Below the pieces are notes generated by a model that saw only the letters and a list, made by a program, of their open reading frames with translations, had not been told where the DNA came from and made no database searches. From Rana temporaria (taxonomy: Eukaryota; Chordata; Amphibia; Anura; Ranidae): a DNA stretch of 64,000 bases. Shown in pieces: positions 44,708 to 56,099 of the stretch (position 1 is its first letter; the number at the start of each line of letters is the position of its first letter). Made by a program: the position numbers and the translations under genes. Where the stretch lies: NCBI RefSeq assembly GCF_905171775.1, contig NC_053489.1:333284089-333348088 (forward strand), given 5' to 3'.

Positions 44708-45345
44708 GGCCCGGATTCACAAAACACTTACGCCAACGTATCTCGAGATATGCCGCGTAAGTTTAAATATGCGCCGTCGTATCTAGGCTTCATCCAACCG
44801 ACGTAACTTTCCTACGCTGGCATATCATTGGCCCATATTTACGCTGGCCGCAAGTGGTACTCCCATTGATTTCCTATTCACCTATGCAAATGAGGGAGAT
44901 ACGCCGATTCACGAACATACTTGCGCCCGGCGCATAATATACGCGCTTTGCGTAAGTCCTACGTCCGGCGTTATTCCCCATCTAGGAGGCGCAAGTCATG
45001 CAAAAGGTATGGACCAGGGAACACAGCCGTCGTATTTTACGTCGTTTACGTAGTACGTGAATAGGGCTAGGCGTAGGTTACGTTCACGTCGTAGGCAGTG
45101 ATTCGACGTATCTTAGGCAGTTGTTTCTACGTGATTCTGAGCATGCGCACTGGGATGCGTCCACGGGACGGCGCATGCGCCGTACGTTATTCGTAACTTT
45201 GTGGCGCTCAGTCCTTCATTTACATGGGGTCATGCCTCATTAGCATGGCTCACGCCCACTTCCACCTACGCTGGCTTACGCTGAGGAAACCCAGCGTAGA
45301 TTTGAGAGCGACTGCTTTGTGAATACTGTGCTTGCCTCTGCGCTG
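44708..45345. mobile_element. Harbinger-like MITE, divergent relative of family A, right end missing
   Basis: Starts GGCCCGGATTCACAAAAC and has family-like CpG-rich blocks (CTGAGCATGCGCACTGGGA, GGCGCATGCGCCGTACG). It lacks the right terminus and passes into Tc1 sequence near 45345. Part of a TTAA MITE left end (TTAAAGTGGAG) immediately precedes it. Confidence 0.65.
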
Positions 45346-45700
45346 CAAGTGTGCTTTCCTGTGTTTTGCACAGAGGAGAGGCTTCTGTCTAGCCACTCTG
45401 TCATAAAGCTCAGATAGGTAGAGGACTGTAGTGATGGTTGTCCTTCTGGAACTTTGTCCTATCTCCACACAGGATCTCTGGAACTTGTCAACTTGAGTGA
45501 CTGTCGAGTTCTTGGTCACCTCTCTCACTAAAGTGCTTTTTCTCACATTTCTCTTTTTTGCTGGGCGACCAGATCTTGGAAGAGTCCTGGTTGTGCTAAA
45601 CTTCTTTCACTTGAGAATTATGCATGCCACTGTAGCCTTCCTCAAATGTGTGCCCTACAACAATCCCGTCCCTAAGCTCTAAATGCAGTTCCTTTGACCT
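45250..45700 (-). pseudogene. Tc1 transposase N-terminal relic with MITE-derived tail
   Basis: Minus-strand frames read RSKELHLELRDGIV and a GRPAKKRNVRKSTLVREVTK segment (the GRP linker and second helix-turn-helix). The last frame keeps open for 98 codons. From about 45345 onward it encodes MITE sequence (HKAVALKSTLGFLSVSQRRW), so the end is a chance fusion. No catalytic acids are present. Confidence 0.85.
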
Positions 45701-46110
45701 CATGGCTTTTGCTCTGATACAGCGTGCATAGTCATGCTGTGAGGCCTTTTATAGAGAGGTGTTTGCCTTTCCAAATCATGTCTAATCAATTTAATTTATC
45801 ACAGGTGGACTCCACTTAGAGTGTAGAAACATCTCAGAAACGATCAAGATAAATGGAAGGCACCCGAGGTAGATTTCAAGTGTTGTTGCAAAGAGTCTGA
45901 ATACTTATGCTAATGTCATATTTCAGCTTTTTCTTTTTAATACATTCACAGACATTTCTAAAATTCTGTTTTTTCACTTTGTCATTATGGGGTACTGAGT
46001 GTAGAATATTGAAAAAAAAAATTGAATGTAAACAACTGTAAAATCAGGCTGCAACATAAAAAATTGGAAAAAAAAAGTGAAGGGGGTGTGAATACTTTAT
46101 GAATGCACTG
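45345..46110 (-). mobile_element. Tc1-like transposon, 3' half lost
   Basis: Its outer terminus is GGGTGTGAATACTTTATGAA, ending GCACTG at 46110. The minus-strand transposase N-terminal half follows. The element stops at the MITE junction near 45345, before the catalytic domain. Confidence 0.85.
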
Positions 46111-46362
46111 AGGGTTTTTTACTAAAGGCAAATCCACCTTGCACTATAAGTGCAAAGTGACCTTGAAATTGCACTTGAAAGTGCAGTCGCTGTAGATCCG
46201 TGGGGGACATGCAATAATAATAAAAAACAGCATTTTGGCTTACACATGATTGGATAATAAAATCAGCAGAGCCTCCCCTCATTTCAGATCTACCCCTCAG
46301 ATTTACAGCGACTACACTTCCAAGTGCTTGGAAAGTGGATTTGCCTTTCGTAAATAACCCCC
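46111..46362. mobile_element. MITE with GGCAAATCCAC ends
   Basis: Left end AGGGTTTTTTACTAAAGGCA and ATCCACC. Right end is the complement (GTGGATTTGCC, AAATAACCCCC). A possible short duplication ACTG (46107-46110 and 46363-46366) is not conclusive because ACTG is also the Tc1 end. About 250 bp. Confidence 0.7.
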
Positions 46363-46369
46363 ACTGTAT

Positions 46370-46880
46370 ACTTGGTACAGTATGTGCACAATTCTACAAG
46401 GACTCTTGTTGGGTCCTTTGCTGAAAATACCTATTTGTACATTGGTTGTATGTATTATTATTCATCTTTTCTTATATAAACATTGTTTTATTGCCATACT
46501 CATATGCATCTTTCTACTTATGGTTAATGTTATATGCTGGTTGCAGTAGTACCCCCGCTCTTCCACTGGTTCTCTTATTTCCCTACAGATTTAGAGTAAT
46601 GTCTTGTTTGGTGAGGGCCATTTTCATTACCCACAAAACAGTACTACTAAGAGTTGGATTATTTGATGTTTTCTACATAGCTGCCTTCACCAATGCAAAA
46701 ATCATCTAAATCAGGAAATATGTGGTCCTCCTCTACAAAAAAAAAAACACTTGATTTAGTTGTAGAGTGTGTACAATATTTACTTTTAAAAACAATAGCC
46801 TACTACCATTTGATTTTGCCAGCATTAACACAAAACAAATGTACATGCAGTTTTGCAGGACCAATAGGTCTGCATTTTTT
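46370..46880. other. Unassigned DNA
   Basis: AT-rich. Open frames show hydrophobic runs but no family features. Confidence 0.4.
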
Positions 46881-46884
46881 TTAA

Positions 46885-47207
46885 CCACTTCAGAGCCAGA
46901 AGGATTTGCCCCCTTAATGACCAGGCCATTTTTTGCGATATGACACTGCGTTAGTTTAACTGACAGTCTTGCGATGCTGTACCCGAACAAAATTTACGTC
47001 CTTTTTTTTCCACAATCAGAGCTTTCCTTTGGTGGTATTTGATCACCTCTGCAGTTTTTATTTTTTTGCGCTATGCACAAACAATGAGCAACAATTTAAT
47101 TTTTTTTTTTTTTTAACTTTTTGCTATAATACATATATATAAAAATATTCATCAGTTTAGGCCGATTTATATTCTTCTACATAATTTTGGTAAAAAAAAA
47201 TCCCAAT
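46885..47207 (+). mobile_element. TTAA-family element (CCACTT ends), truncated
   Basis: Starts CCACTTCAGAGCCAGAAGG after TTAA (46881-46884). Shares the GAGCTTTCCTTTGGTGGTAT block. Stops after the AATTTTGGTAAAAAAAAATC segment, about a third of the full length. Confidence 0.8.
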
Positions 47208-48181
47208 AGGCACGCAGGAGAGCCAACCTGCCCCCATATATTGACGGTGGCTGGTTGGCAATCAGTTAACACACCCCTTTGTATAATATTTGTGTTTTGT
47301 GATTGGAGGTATTGCAGGAAAACCAATATGGCTAACTTCCTTGCTGTAGGCGTGATAAACTCTCGGCATCATATGGCCACATGCCACTCTTTTAGGAAAA
47401 ACTTATAATGTATCCAAATTAATTATAACAAATTAATAAAACTATTGTGGTTACCTAAGCAACATTAGCTTTAATCCATTGCTCATATCTTTTTGAAGCC
47501 ATGTCTAAGGAGAAAACACTGAAAGAAAGTAGCCAAAACAATTTAGATTTTAATGTCAGTGAGACAAGATATTAAAGTGGAAATCCAACTAGAGATGTTG
47601 CCTCCTTATAGTATGGATAGGGCGAGGAAGCGTTAAAACCTCTGTCAGGTTTTTATTGATATTTGTGTGCCTGTAGGGGAGATTGTGGGACATAAAAAAA
47701 AAAAAAAGAATGAACCTGGGGGTTACTTCCATTTTTAATTGCTTTCTCACCACTTGAGATCTATGCTGGGTCTAACTAATGAGTTCTCCTTGCTTTTGGA
47801 TGCAAGATAATGCAAATAACAAGTGTCTGTAGAAAAGACTGTTTAACATTCACGTACGGAAAGGTCTCTTTACAGTAATAGCTTTGAAAATGTGGAATAG
47901 TTGCCCACTGGATGGGTTTCTAAATGCACAACTAAAACTTCCTTTATAAATGTATAGCAATTGACACTGTATATTGTTGATAGATAGAATATCTTATTGC
48001 CTTGAGGGTTTAGAAAGGATTTTTCTCTTTAGGAGCAGTTTGGACTAGGCTTTATAAGATATTTTTGCCTTCCTTTAAATCAACTACATGCAGGTTTTAC
48101 ATTTATTTATTTCCTTTGGATGAATTTGATGGATATGTCCCTTTTTTTAATCTATGTATTTAACTATGTAAGTGTAAGAGC
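47208..48181. other. Unassigned AT-rich DNA
   Basis: No supported feature. A poly-A run of about 15 at 47694-47708 may be the tail of an old retroposed sequence. Confidence 0.4.
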
Positions 48182-48433
48182 CGGTTCACACACAGGCGGC
48201 ACAACTTTGGGAGCGACTCGGCAAGGCGATCTCAAGACGACTTGAGAGGCAACTTGCAAAATTACTTCTGTATTGAAGTCAATGCATGTCGCCCCCAAAG
48301 TCGTACAGGAACCTTTTTCTAAGTCGGAGCGACTTGCGTCGCTCCTATTAGAACAGTTCCATTGAATAGAGCGGACCGCAACTTGTCAGGCAGCTGAGTC
48401 GACCTGACAGGTCGCCCCTGTGTGAACTGGCTG
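48182..48433. mobile_element. MITE with GGTTCACACA ends
   Basis: Left AGCCGGTTCACACACAGGCG. Right is the complement of AGCCAGTTCACACAGGGGCG. The interior has GACTTG/CAAGTC palindromes. The flanks give TA or TAA/TTA, so the target length is not settled. Confidence 0.75.
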
Positions 48434-48681
48434 TTATATATGAAATTATATTTTTTTACCAAGCAGAACTTGTTTTCCCATGCAATGCTAAGGAGAGGAA
48501 TGAACAAGCAAGGTATTGAAGACTAATCGCACAGACTTTGTAGCCTGTTATGCAGCACACAGAAATGTCAAAAGGAGCACCAGGAAGGTATAAAGGGAAC
48601 CACAGTGGTGAGCAATGAGGAAAGTGCACCATTCAACAATTAGGAAAATGGTGCCCTTCATTGTACAACCAAACCAATAGG

Positions 48682-49339
48682 CAGGGACGTATCTATCACA
48701 AAGCAAACAATGTGTTTGCCTTGGGCGGCATTTTTCAGGGGGGGGGGGGGGGCAGAAGGGACACTACAAGGATTGCAGAAAAGCTCCTAATATGTGGCAC
48801 TTGAATGAATCATGTCTCAGAGTCTGATGCGAAAGCCGCAGACAAGATCGGTAAACCGTAGCGCCTGCTTTACATTTGTAAATGTCTCAACTGCTGACTG
48901 ACACTGTCACAGTGTGACTCCCTATGCCTCAGAGAGAGCTGCATTGCATGTTCTTCTGCACCTCCCCAGGGGTCCGTCCACCGGTCTGTCTGTCAGCAAG
49001 GAGAAATGGGGGATTCAGTAATAACAGCCAGGGACACAGGCAGCTCAGAGTCATACTGGTGCCCTCAGCTCACCATGTGACTGGATAAGAAGACTGCTTA
49101 TTAACCCTAGTTAGGGTTAATAACTCTCTTGTTCTATCGGAGACTGAGCTGCCTGACTAATGCACACCAGTAATATCAGAGACTGCATGTCACTACACCA
49201 CATAGCCACCAGAGACCCCACATAGCCACTTGAGAGTCCACACAATCAACCAGAGATCCCACAGAACCAACTAAAAGTCTGCTCAGTTGACCAGAGACCA
49301 GTCTTGCCTAGGGCAGCACAAAACCAAAATATACCACTG
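48682..49339. mobile_element. hAT-type MITE (658 bp)
   Basis: Left end CAGGGACGTATCTATCACAA, right end complement of CAGTGGTATATTTTGGTTTT. Flanks CCAATAGG (48674-48681) and CCAATTGG (49340-49347) match at 7 of 8 bases. A poly-G run of about 15 lies at 48738-48752. Confidence 0.78.
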
Positions 49340-49587
49340 CCAATTGGTCAATATAAATGCTCCATCACCCCACATCTGTTGAATGTGGCTAAATTTCATA
49401 TACTAAAATTCTGGGGTCAAATTCGCTCGAGATCAAGTTTTTCCTGTCCCACCCCCTGCCAACCCTTCATCTCCCATTCCTTCCTTTCCTAACCATTTCC
49501 TTTTCCTGGAAGCTGAATTGTTTCCACTTATAATGTATTTGAAAAGGCTATGACCACTGTCTACAGCTAGATAGCTTTATTGTTATA

Positions 49588-49929
49588 CAGGCATACCCCG
49601 CTTTAAGTACACTCACTTTACATACACTCGCGAGTAAGGACATACCTGCGAGTGTATGTAAAGTGCCTTACAAGTACTGTACAGACATTTTGCAGCCGCA
49701 GTAGAACGAGCTGAAGTTCCGAGAGCATACCCCGCCCTGTTCCCGTGTGCCCCTGACACCCCCACTACAGCTCCTGAAACCCCCACTACAGCTCCCGACA
49801 CCCCCACTACAGCTCCTGACCCCCCACTACACCCTAGAAGTGAAAAAAGGTATTGATTCACTTTAAGTACATTTTCGTTTTACATACATGCTCTGGTCCC
49901 ATTGTGTACTTAAAAGTGGGGTATGCCTG
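49588..49929. mobile_element. TA-flanked MITE with a 21-bp tandem repeat
   Basis: Ends CAGGCATACCCCGCTTTAAG and the complement of CAGGCATACCCCACTTTTAA, flanked by TA (49586-49587, 49930-49931). Near 49750-49830 are about three units of a 21-base repeat around CCCCACTACAGCTCC. Tc1/mariner-type by target. Confidence 0.85.
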
Positions 49930-50034
49930 TACATTAAATGTGGAAGATTAGTATTAAACTAAGCCACATACTCTTTCAGACACCAGTATGGTCACAATAA
50001 AAATGACTGTCTCTTTTTTCTGTATTTGTAAGGG

Positions 50035-50450
50035 TACTTTCACACTGAGACACTTGGTGCGCTGGCGGTAAAGCGCCGCTATTTTTAGCTGCATTTTACC
50101 GCAAGGTTTGCCGCGATTTTTTTGCGTTAGCGGGGAGATTTTAACCCGCGCTAATGGACGAAAAAGGGTTAAACCTGCCTGCAAAGACGCCGCTTTGTGG
50201 TGTTTTGCGGGCAGTTTGGAGGCGCTACCCCATTGATTTCAATAGGCAGGGGCACTATAGGAGTGGTATTTTTACCGCTCCTCAAAGATGTGGCTGGCAG
50301 GACTTTTTTTAGCATCCCGCCAGCGCAACGCTTCAGTGTGAAAGCCCTCAGGCTTTCACACTGGATAGAAAGGAGCGGCTCTTTCAGGGTGCATTCCAGG
50401 CGCTATTTTTAGCACAATAGCGCCTGCAAAGAGCCTCAGTGTGAAATTTC
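50035..50450. mobile_element. MITE with CACACTGAG ends
   Basis: Left CTTTCACACTGAGACACTTG, right CCTCAGTGTGAAA. CpG-rich inverted blocks (AGCGCC, GGCGCT) inside. A fragment of this family is at 8003-8150 and a small relative at 53683. The target duplication was not determined. Confidence 0.7.
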
Positions 50451-50563
50451 AGTTCTGTATTGGGTGATGTTATTTACGGTAATCTTGTTCTTTGGTAAAT
50501 TGAACAAAACTGGTGATTCGAGTTTTGTGTCATACTGTACACTGTGTATAAGTTTTGCCTTAA

Positions 50564-50948
50564 AGTAGAACTATAGGCAAAACTTTTTTCCCCTATTTAG
50601 AGAGGCTTAGAACCCCTGTGAGATTATTTGTTTTATCATCTGTGTCCCATTGTGGAGATATTGCTTCACTTCCTCTCCCATAGCCAAACAGGAAGTTCGA
50701 GGAAATCTCTGCAAATAAAGACCTCTAGGTCACCAGAACTAGTGTCCCCATTGGAAGATTTCCCTGCTATTACTTTTCTAAGGACAACCGAAAATTTGGG
50801 ATTTTCTTTTACTTTCAAGGATAATGGTAAACAATACAAATTGAGAGGGTGAATCTTCTTAATGGGGACACGGACAGCAAAAAAAAACCTGACAGAGGGT
50901 CTAATCCTTCTCCACTCCATCCAAAAATGTTTTGCCTTTAGTTACACT
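50564..50948. mobile_element. TTAA-flanked MITE (385 bp)
   Basis: TTAA at 50560-50563 and 50949-50952. Ends AGTAGAACTATAGGCAAAAC and the complement of AGTGTAACTAAAGGCAAAAC. PiggyBac-like, complete and non-coding. Confidence 0.92.
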
Positions 50949-50954
50949 TTAATT

Positions 50955-51716
50955 CATTTTCAATAAACTTAAAATTAAAGAAAACATCTTAATAAATGCT
51001 TATTAAACAAAAACAATTATGCCTGGTGGTAATGCAGGTAATTGACATTAATTGAGTAAGAAGCTTTAGAATAAATCACAATTACCCAGGAGTTCCATAT
51101 GAGAACATCATGACAGGGGACAAACACATATAGAAAACAAAGGGGTGGGGGCCCCCAAACTATTTCTTTGCTTGGGCACCATCTGCTATGTCCACCACTG
51201 TCTCCAATATATATGCATAGCATTTTACATTGTAAATAATATTTATGCAGAAGTGGCATTAAACAGGAGATAGAAAAACGAAACGTTTTAACATGAACAA
51301 AAGAAAGGTAGGAATATGTATTTGCTATATGATCCTACCTTCAGTCAAACTCCAGCAGACAGCCAAGCTTAGTTGTAGACACAGGCTTCCAAGCAGCTGT
51401 CAACAAGTTAGGGCAATTACTCAATCTAGTCATTTCCTTCTGTTGTTGGGCAGCAATTTTCATTTTGCTAGTAAATCCTGTGTAATTACAAAAGCAGTAC
51501 GGCAATTAATTAATCTCAGATACTAAAATGCTTGCAAGGTAATTTTTCACTCAGGAATTGAAAACTAAAATGTGGATTTACTATGACGTGTAACAAATTG
51601 ACATGAATAATGTTTTTCACACATAAGTAATGGCTGTTATTAGGTAAATATAAAAGTAGTGTTTTCTACACAAACTAACCCTTCATGTTATTAATGGAGT
51701 CTGCAGGTTTTCATTA

Positions 51717-51717
<1 letters not shown>
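50955..51717. other. Unassigned AT-rich DNA
   Basis: No recognised feature. Confidence 0.4.

Positions 51718-51796
<79 letters not shown>
51718..51796. repeat. (TG)n(TA)n microsatellite
   Basis: Short TG run followed by about 33 TA units. Adjacent open frames are repeat artefacts. Confidence 0.96.
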
Positions 51797-51798
<2 letters not shown>

Positions 51799-51799
51799 C

Positions 51800-53400
51800 G
51801 TTGTATATGTAGTACAGTATACCTAATAAATAAAGTAAACCTACTAAATAAATAATGTGACACAAACAGTGCACAATAACTATTAAAGTGCTAATGAGCA
51901 AAAATCTAGGAAAACAAACATAAATATAACAATAAAAAAATATATAGATAAATCACAGTGTAACAAGTGCAATGTGATGGTGCTAAAGTCTGTATGTAAA
52001 GTGCATCTAAAGTAAATTGGTAATGAAATATAAAAAAAAAGTTATTATAAAAATAACAATCTTGAATCTATAAACAATATAGATAGTAAACAATGATATA
52101 GTCCATTTGTAAAGTGCATCCAACAATGAACTGGAGTTCTGACCAATAAAGTTCTTAATCCAAAAAAGGTTCACCTCCAAAGCAAGCAAACGGAGATGAG
52201 GGGGTAAGGGAGTCCAAATTACAAATGGAAGGTAGGAAGTGCAAAATATCCTTCTATGGATCCTCCCCCAGTAAAGACCCCAATGGGTCAAATGATGCAT
52301 CAAGGAATACCAGCCACCAAGCACGGTTGTTGTATCCTCCTCCAGATATCAGAGCTAGGGATTAGGGATAAGCTTTGAGTTCGAGTCAAACTCATGTTCG
52401 ACTCGAACGTTACCTGTTCGCCCGTTCGGCGAACAGCGAACAATTTGGGGTGTTCGCGGCAAATTCGAAAAGCCGCGGAACACCCTGTAAAAGTCTATAG
52501 GAGAAATCTAAAGTGCTCATTTTAAAGGTTAATATGCAAGTCATTGTCATAAAAAAAGTGTTTGGGGACCTGTGTCCTGCCCCAGGGGACATGTATCAAT
52601 GCAAAAAAAAAAGTTTTAAAAACGTCTGTTTTTTTTGGGAGCAGTGATTTTAATAATGCTTAAAGTGAAACAATAAAAGTGAAATATTCCTTTAAATTTC
52701 GTACCTGGGGGGGGGGGTGTTTATAGTATGCCTGTAAATTACCGCATGTTTCCCGTGCTTAGAACTGTCCCTGCACAAAGTGTCATTTCTAAAGGAAAAA
52801 AAGTAATTCAAAACTACTCACGGCTATAATGAATACAGAGAAAAGTCATTGATAAAAAAAAATGCGTGGGGGTCCCCCCAAATTCAATTACCAGGCCCTT
52901 CAGGTCTGGTATGGATAGTAAGGGGAACCCTGCGTCAGTCCCCCCCCAAAAATTCACACCAGACCCTTTATCCGAGCATGCAACCTGGCAGGCCGCAGGA
53001 AAAGAGTGAAAGGAAAAGACGAGAGAGCGCCCCCCTCCTGAACCGCACATGCCCTCAACATGGGGAGGATGCTTTGGGGGTCTGTGACCCCCTCAAAGCA
53101 CCATGTCCCCATGTTGATGGGGACAAGGGCCTCATCCCCACAAAGCTCCTCCTCCTTTCTGACATTACTTTGTGACATTACTTCCGGTTAGGGCCATGAC
53201 CAGATTGGAGAAACTGGATTAACAGCCGCAGAGATCCCTAGCTCTGATATCTGGAGGAGGATACAACAACCGTGCTCGGTGACCGGTATTCCTTGATGCA
53301 TCATTAGACCCATTGGGGTCTTTCCTTAAGATGAGAGGCTAGCATTACTGGGGAAGGATCCATAGAAGGATATTTTGCACTTCCTAAATTCCATTTGTAC
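51800..53400 (-). mobile_element. Inverted-arm retroposon-like structure with a MITE in its loop
   Basis: The left arm (about 52211-52360) and right arm (about 53228-53400) are diverged reverse complements, sharing GATATCTGGAGGAGGATACA and CCATAGAAGGATATTTTGCA. On the minus strand the left arm continues into an AT-rich tail out to about 51800. The right arm does not continue. Between the arms lies a partial copy of the 1555-3625 repeat family (52380-53225). The architecture resembles an older version of the insertion at 23158-24198, but no target duplication was found. Confidence 0.45.
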
Positions 53401-53522
53401 TGTAATGTAATGTCTCCGCTGACAAATCCGATGCTCCATAGGACTGCATGGAGTGGCCGATCAGGTCCGCCATCAAAACTGACAGGCGGACCTGAACAGT
53501 CCGATCGTGTGAAAGGGGCCTA
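53401..53522. mobile_element. MITE fragment ending GTGTGAAAGGGGCC
   Basis: An inverted block AGGTCCGCC / GGCGGACCT and the end GATCGTGTGAAAGGGGCC followed by TAA. The left end is missing. Confidence 0.45.
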
Positions 53523-53682
53523 ATTGTCATCAACATATTTCATATTATTACATATTTGTACTCCTGCACACAATTAGTCTATTGCCCTTTTTCAAACTTC
53601 TTGAAACTAACCTTTTTTTTCATAAATAAAACAACTGCTATGTAAATTTTAGATTTTTCCAGGCTGAGTAAAACTGCATTAA

Positions 53683-53836
53683 GATCCCTTTCACACCGAG
53701 GGGTGGGAGGGCATTAGCGCACCGCCCCAGTGTGAAAGCACTCAGACTTTCACTCTGGGGCTGCAGAAGAGGTAGTTTACATGCGCTTTTCAGGCGCATG
53801 TAAACGCCTGTAAAACTCCTCAGTGTGAAAAGGGTC
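53683..53836. mobile_element. TAA-flanked MITE (154 bp)
   Basis: Ends GATCCCTTTCACACCGAGGG and the complement of GACCCTTTTCACACTGAGGA. TAA at 53680-53682 and 53837-53839. Harbinger-like by duplication. Confidence 0.88.
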
Positions 53837-54114
53837 TAAGCAAAAACAGGCTCGAGATTGCAAAGAATTTTAGGTATCATTCTAAAGATTCTCAAGTCAG
53901 CAGGGGCAGACTGACAACTCATACGGCCCCCAGGCAATAGGATATCGTAGGGCCCCCTGTGTCCCCACCCACACTCAAGCCACACCCGCACAAAGCCCCA
54001 CCTACATTTTTGCACTGCTCATATTACATGCATTTGTCACAGAATTTCTCTACACTATGTTTAACATAAATGTTTAATAAGTTAAGAAAATAAAGAAAAA
54101 GAAACTTACATTAA

Positions 54115-54978
54115 CCTCCCTGGCGGTATGATTCTTTCAGAAAAAACATGCTGAAAGCGGTACCATTATTTGCAAGGAAATTTGGCGTTTTATATTGTAG
54201 GTCTGTCATTTTTAGAAATAACTCACTTAAATCTGACCAAACAAGCTTCTAATAGGCATCCCGGGTATGAAATTTTTTTAAAAACAAAATTATAAATTAT
54301 AATATAATAAATAATTATAAATCAATATAACAAATAATAATATAATTATAATAAAAATTATTCAATAATGTAATCAAATCAAAATCACTGAAATTTGCTC
54401 AGTTGCAGAATTGTTGCTGTCATTATTTTTTTTTTTTTATGACGAATTTCCCCACAAATCGCTATCGCACAATTCTGCAAGTGATTATAATTTATTATCG
54501 CTGTTTTTTAGCTGATCTAAAACTATTTTTGACATAAAGGGACACTTTTGGTTGCTATGGACAATCTACAGTTTGCAGGGAGAAAGAAACGTTTTTATTA
54601 TATAAAATGACATGCAGGGCAATGGACAGACCACTAGGGACAAGGGGGGTGTGTTTTTTTTACATACAGTACTGTAATCTATAAGATTACAGTATACTGT
54701 ATGTATAGTGTTTGTTTACTTTTTTGAATTTGGCGCCGTTCTCCGTCCCCGTGCGTCGTAACGTCGCAGGGAACGGAGATCGGCGTCACACGGAGGCACT
54801 GTGTGAATCGAGCGAGGTCCTGCTCGCTCACACAGCGCGGTGGCATCGCTGGATCCAGGGACAAGGTAAGTGAAACTCCCTGTACATCCAGCGAGGCGAG
54901 CCCGAGTCTGACTCGGGGTTACCGATCCTTGCCCAAAAATCTCACCCCGAGTCAGACTCGGGAACACCGCCCAGGAGG
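54115..54978. mobile_element. TTAA-flanked MITE with CCTCCCTGGCGG ends (864 bp)
   Basis: TTAA at 54111-54114 and 54979-54982. Left CCTCCCTGGCGGTATGATTC, right complement CCTCCTGGGCGGTGTTC. Near the right end is a stem (CCCGAGTCTGACTCGG with its repeat). Complete and non-coding. Confidence 0.92.
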
Positions 54979-55053
54979 TTAAAGTGTAACTTTGGTTATT
55001 TTCCAAAATGTCCAAAAAAAAAATCAGCAGGTCAAAGCACAGGGGGTCAGGAG

Positions 55054-56096
55054 TAGGGGTGTCAAATTTAATCGGTGCATCGCGATTCGGGTGTCCCCGA
55101 TGCAGCACCGATGCATGCGACCATAATAATCGATGTTTAGCCCTGCCCCTCCCGGGAGAGTGCTCCGTTCCGATGTTACCTTGTTTCTCAGTGTTTGTTT
55201 GTATATGGCGCGCTCATGTGACTGCCTCTCTCCTCTCTGCTCTTACGTCTCATGTCTCTCCTGGCGTCAGCCCCGCCCACTGACTGTAACTATCAGATCA
55301 GTAGAAAGGCAGGAGGGTAGTGTTTGTATATGCCGCACTAATGTGACTGACTGCCCGGCCCGCCTCTCTCCACTCTGCTCTCACGTCTCATGTCTATCCT
55401 GGCATCAGCCCCGCCCACTGACTGTAACTATCAGATCAGTAGAAAGGGGCTGACGCCAGGAGAAACGTGAAACGTGAGAGCAGAGAGGTGAGAGGCGGGC
55501 CAGGCAGTCAGTCACATTAGCGCAGCATATACAAACACTGAGAATTCCCTGCTGACGAGAGAATGGATGAGAGCTGGAATGGAGATCGGGGGATGGTGAG
55601 CAGGTATATCGCCCATCTCATTAACAAGGCTGCAATGACACAAGTAAGTTCCCTCCAATCACCCTCTGTGCGCAGAGCAGCATGTAAGTACAGAGGAGAA
55701 GGGGGTGCTGTGATCAGGGGACACGGGGGGTACGGGCATATAGTGGAATCTGATGTACTGTCACCTGTGATAAGTCATTGTCACTGCAGACAGGGACTGG
55801 GCTGTATGGAGGAGAAATATAGATCATCTCCTGTACTATGTCCGCAGTCTCTGATCATCTCCTTTAAGTTGTCTGCTGTGTTTAGACTTTGCTACACGCA
55901 GGAAGTGTTATTGTGTGTTTTTTTTTTTGTTTTTTTAAGAACAGATAGAAAAAAAAATGGAGTACTTAAATTTTTTTTGATGAAAGCCATGTGCACTTGC
56001 GCTGCAATCGTGATGCATCACGGAATCGAATCGAATTGAATCGTTGACATGATAATCTTAATCGAATCGTGAGGCCAGTGAAGATGTGCACCCCTA
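55054..56096. mobile_element. hAT-type MITE (1043 bp) with tandem and inverted blocks
   Basis: Ends TAGGGGTGTCAAATTTAATC and the complement of TAGGGGTGCACATCTTCAC. The duplication GTCAGGAG is at 55046-55053 and 56097-56104. Inside, a ~125-base block is repeated in tandem (about 55190-55313, 55319-55447) and then partly inverted (55448-55545). Confidence 0.92.
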
Positions 56097-56099
56097 GTC

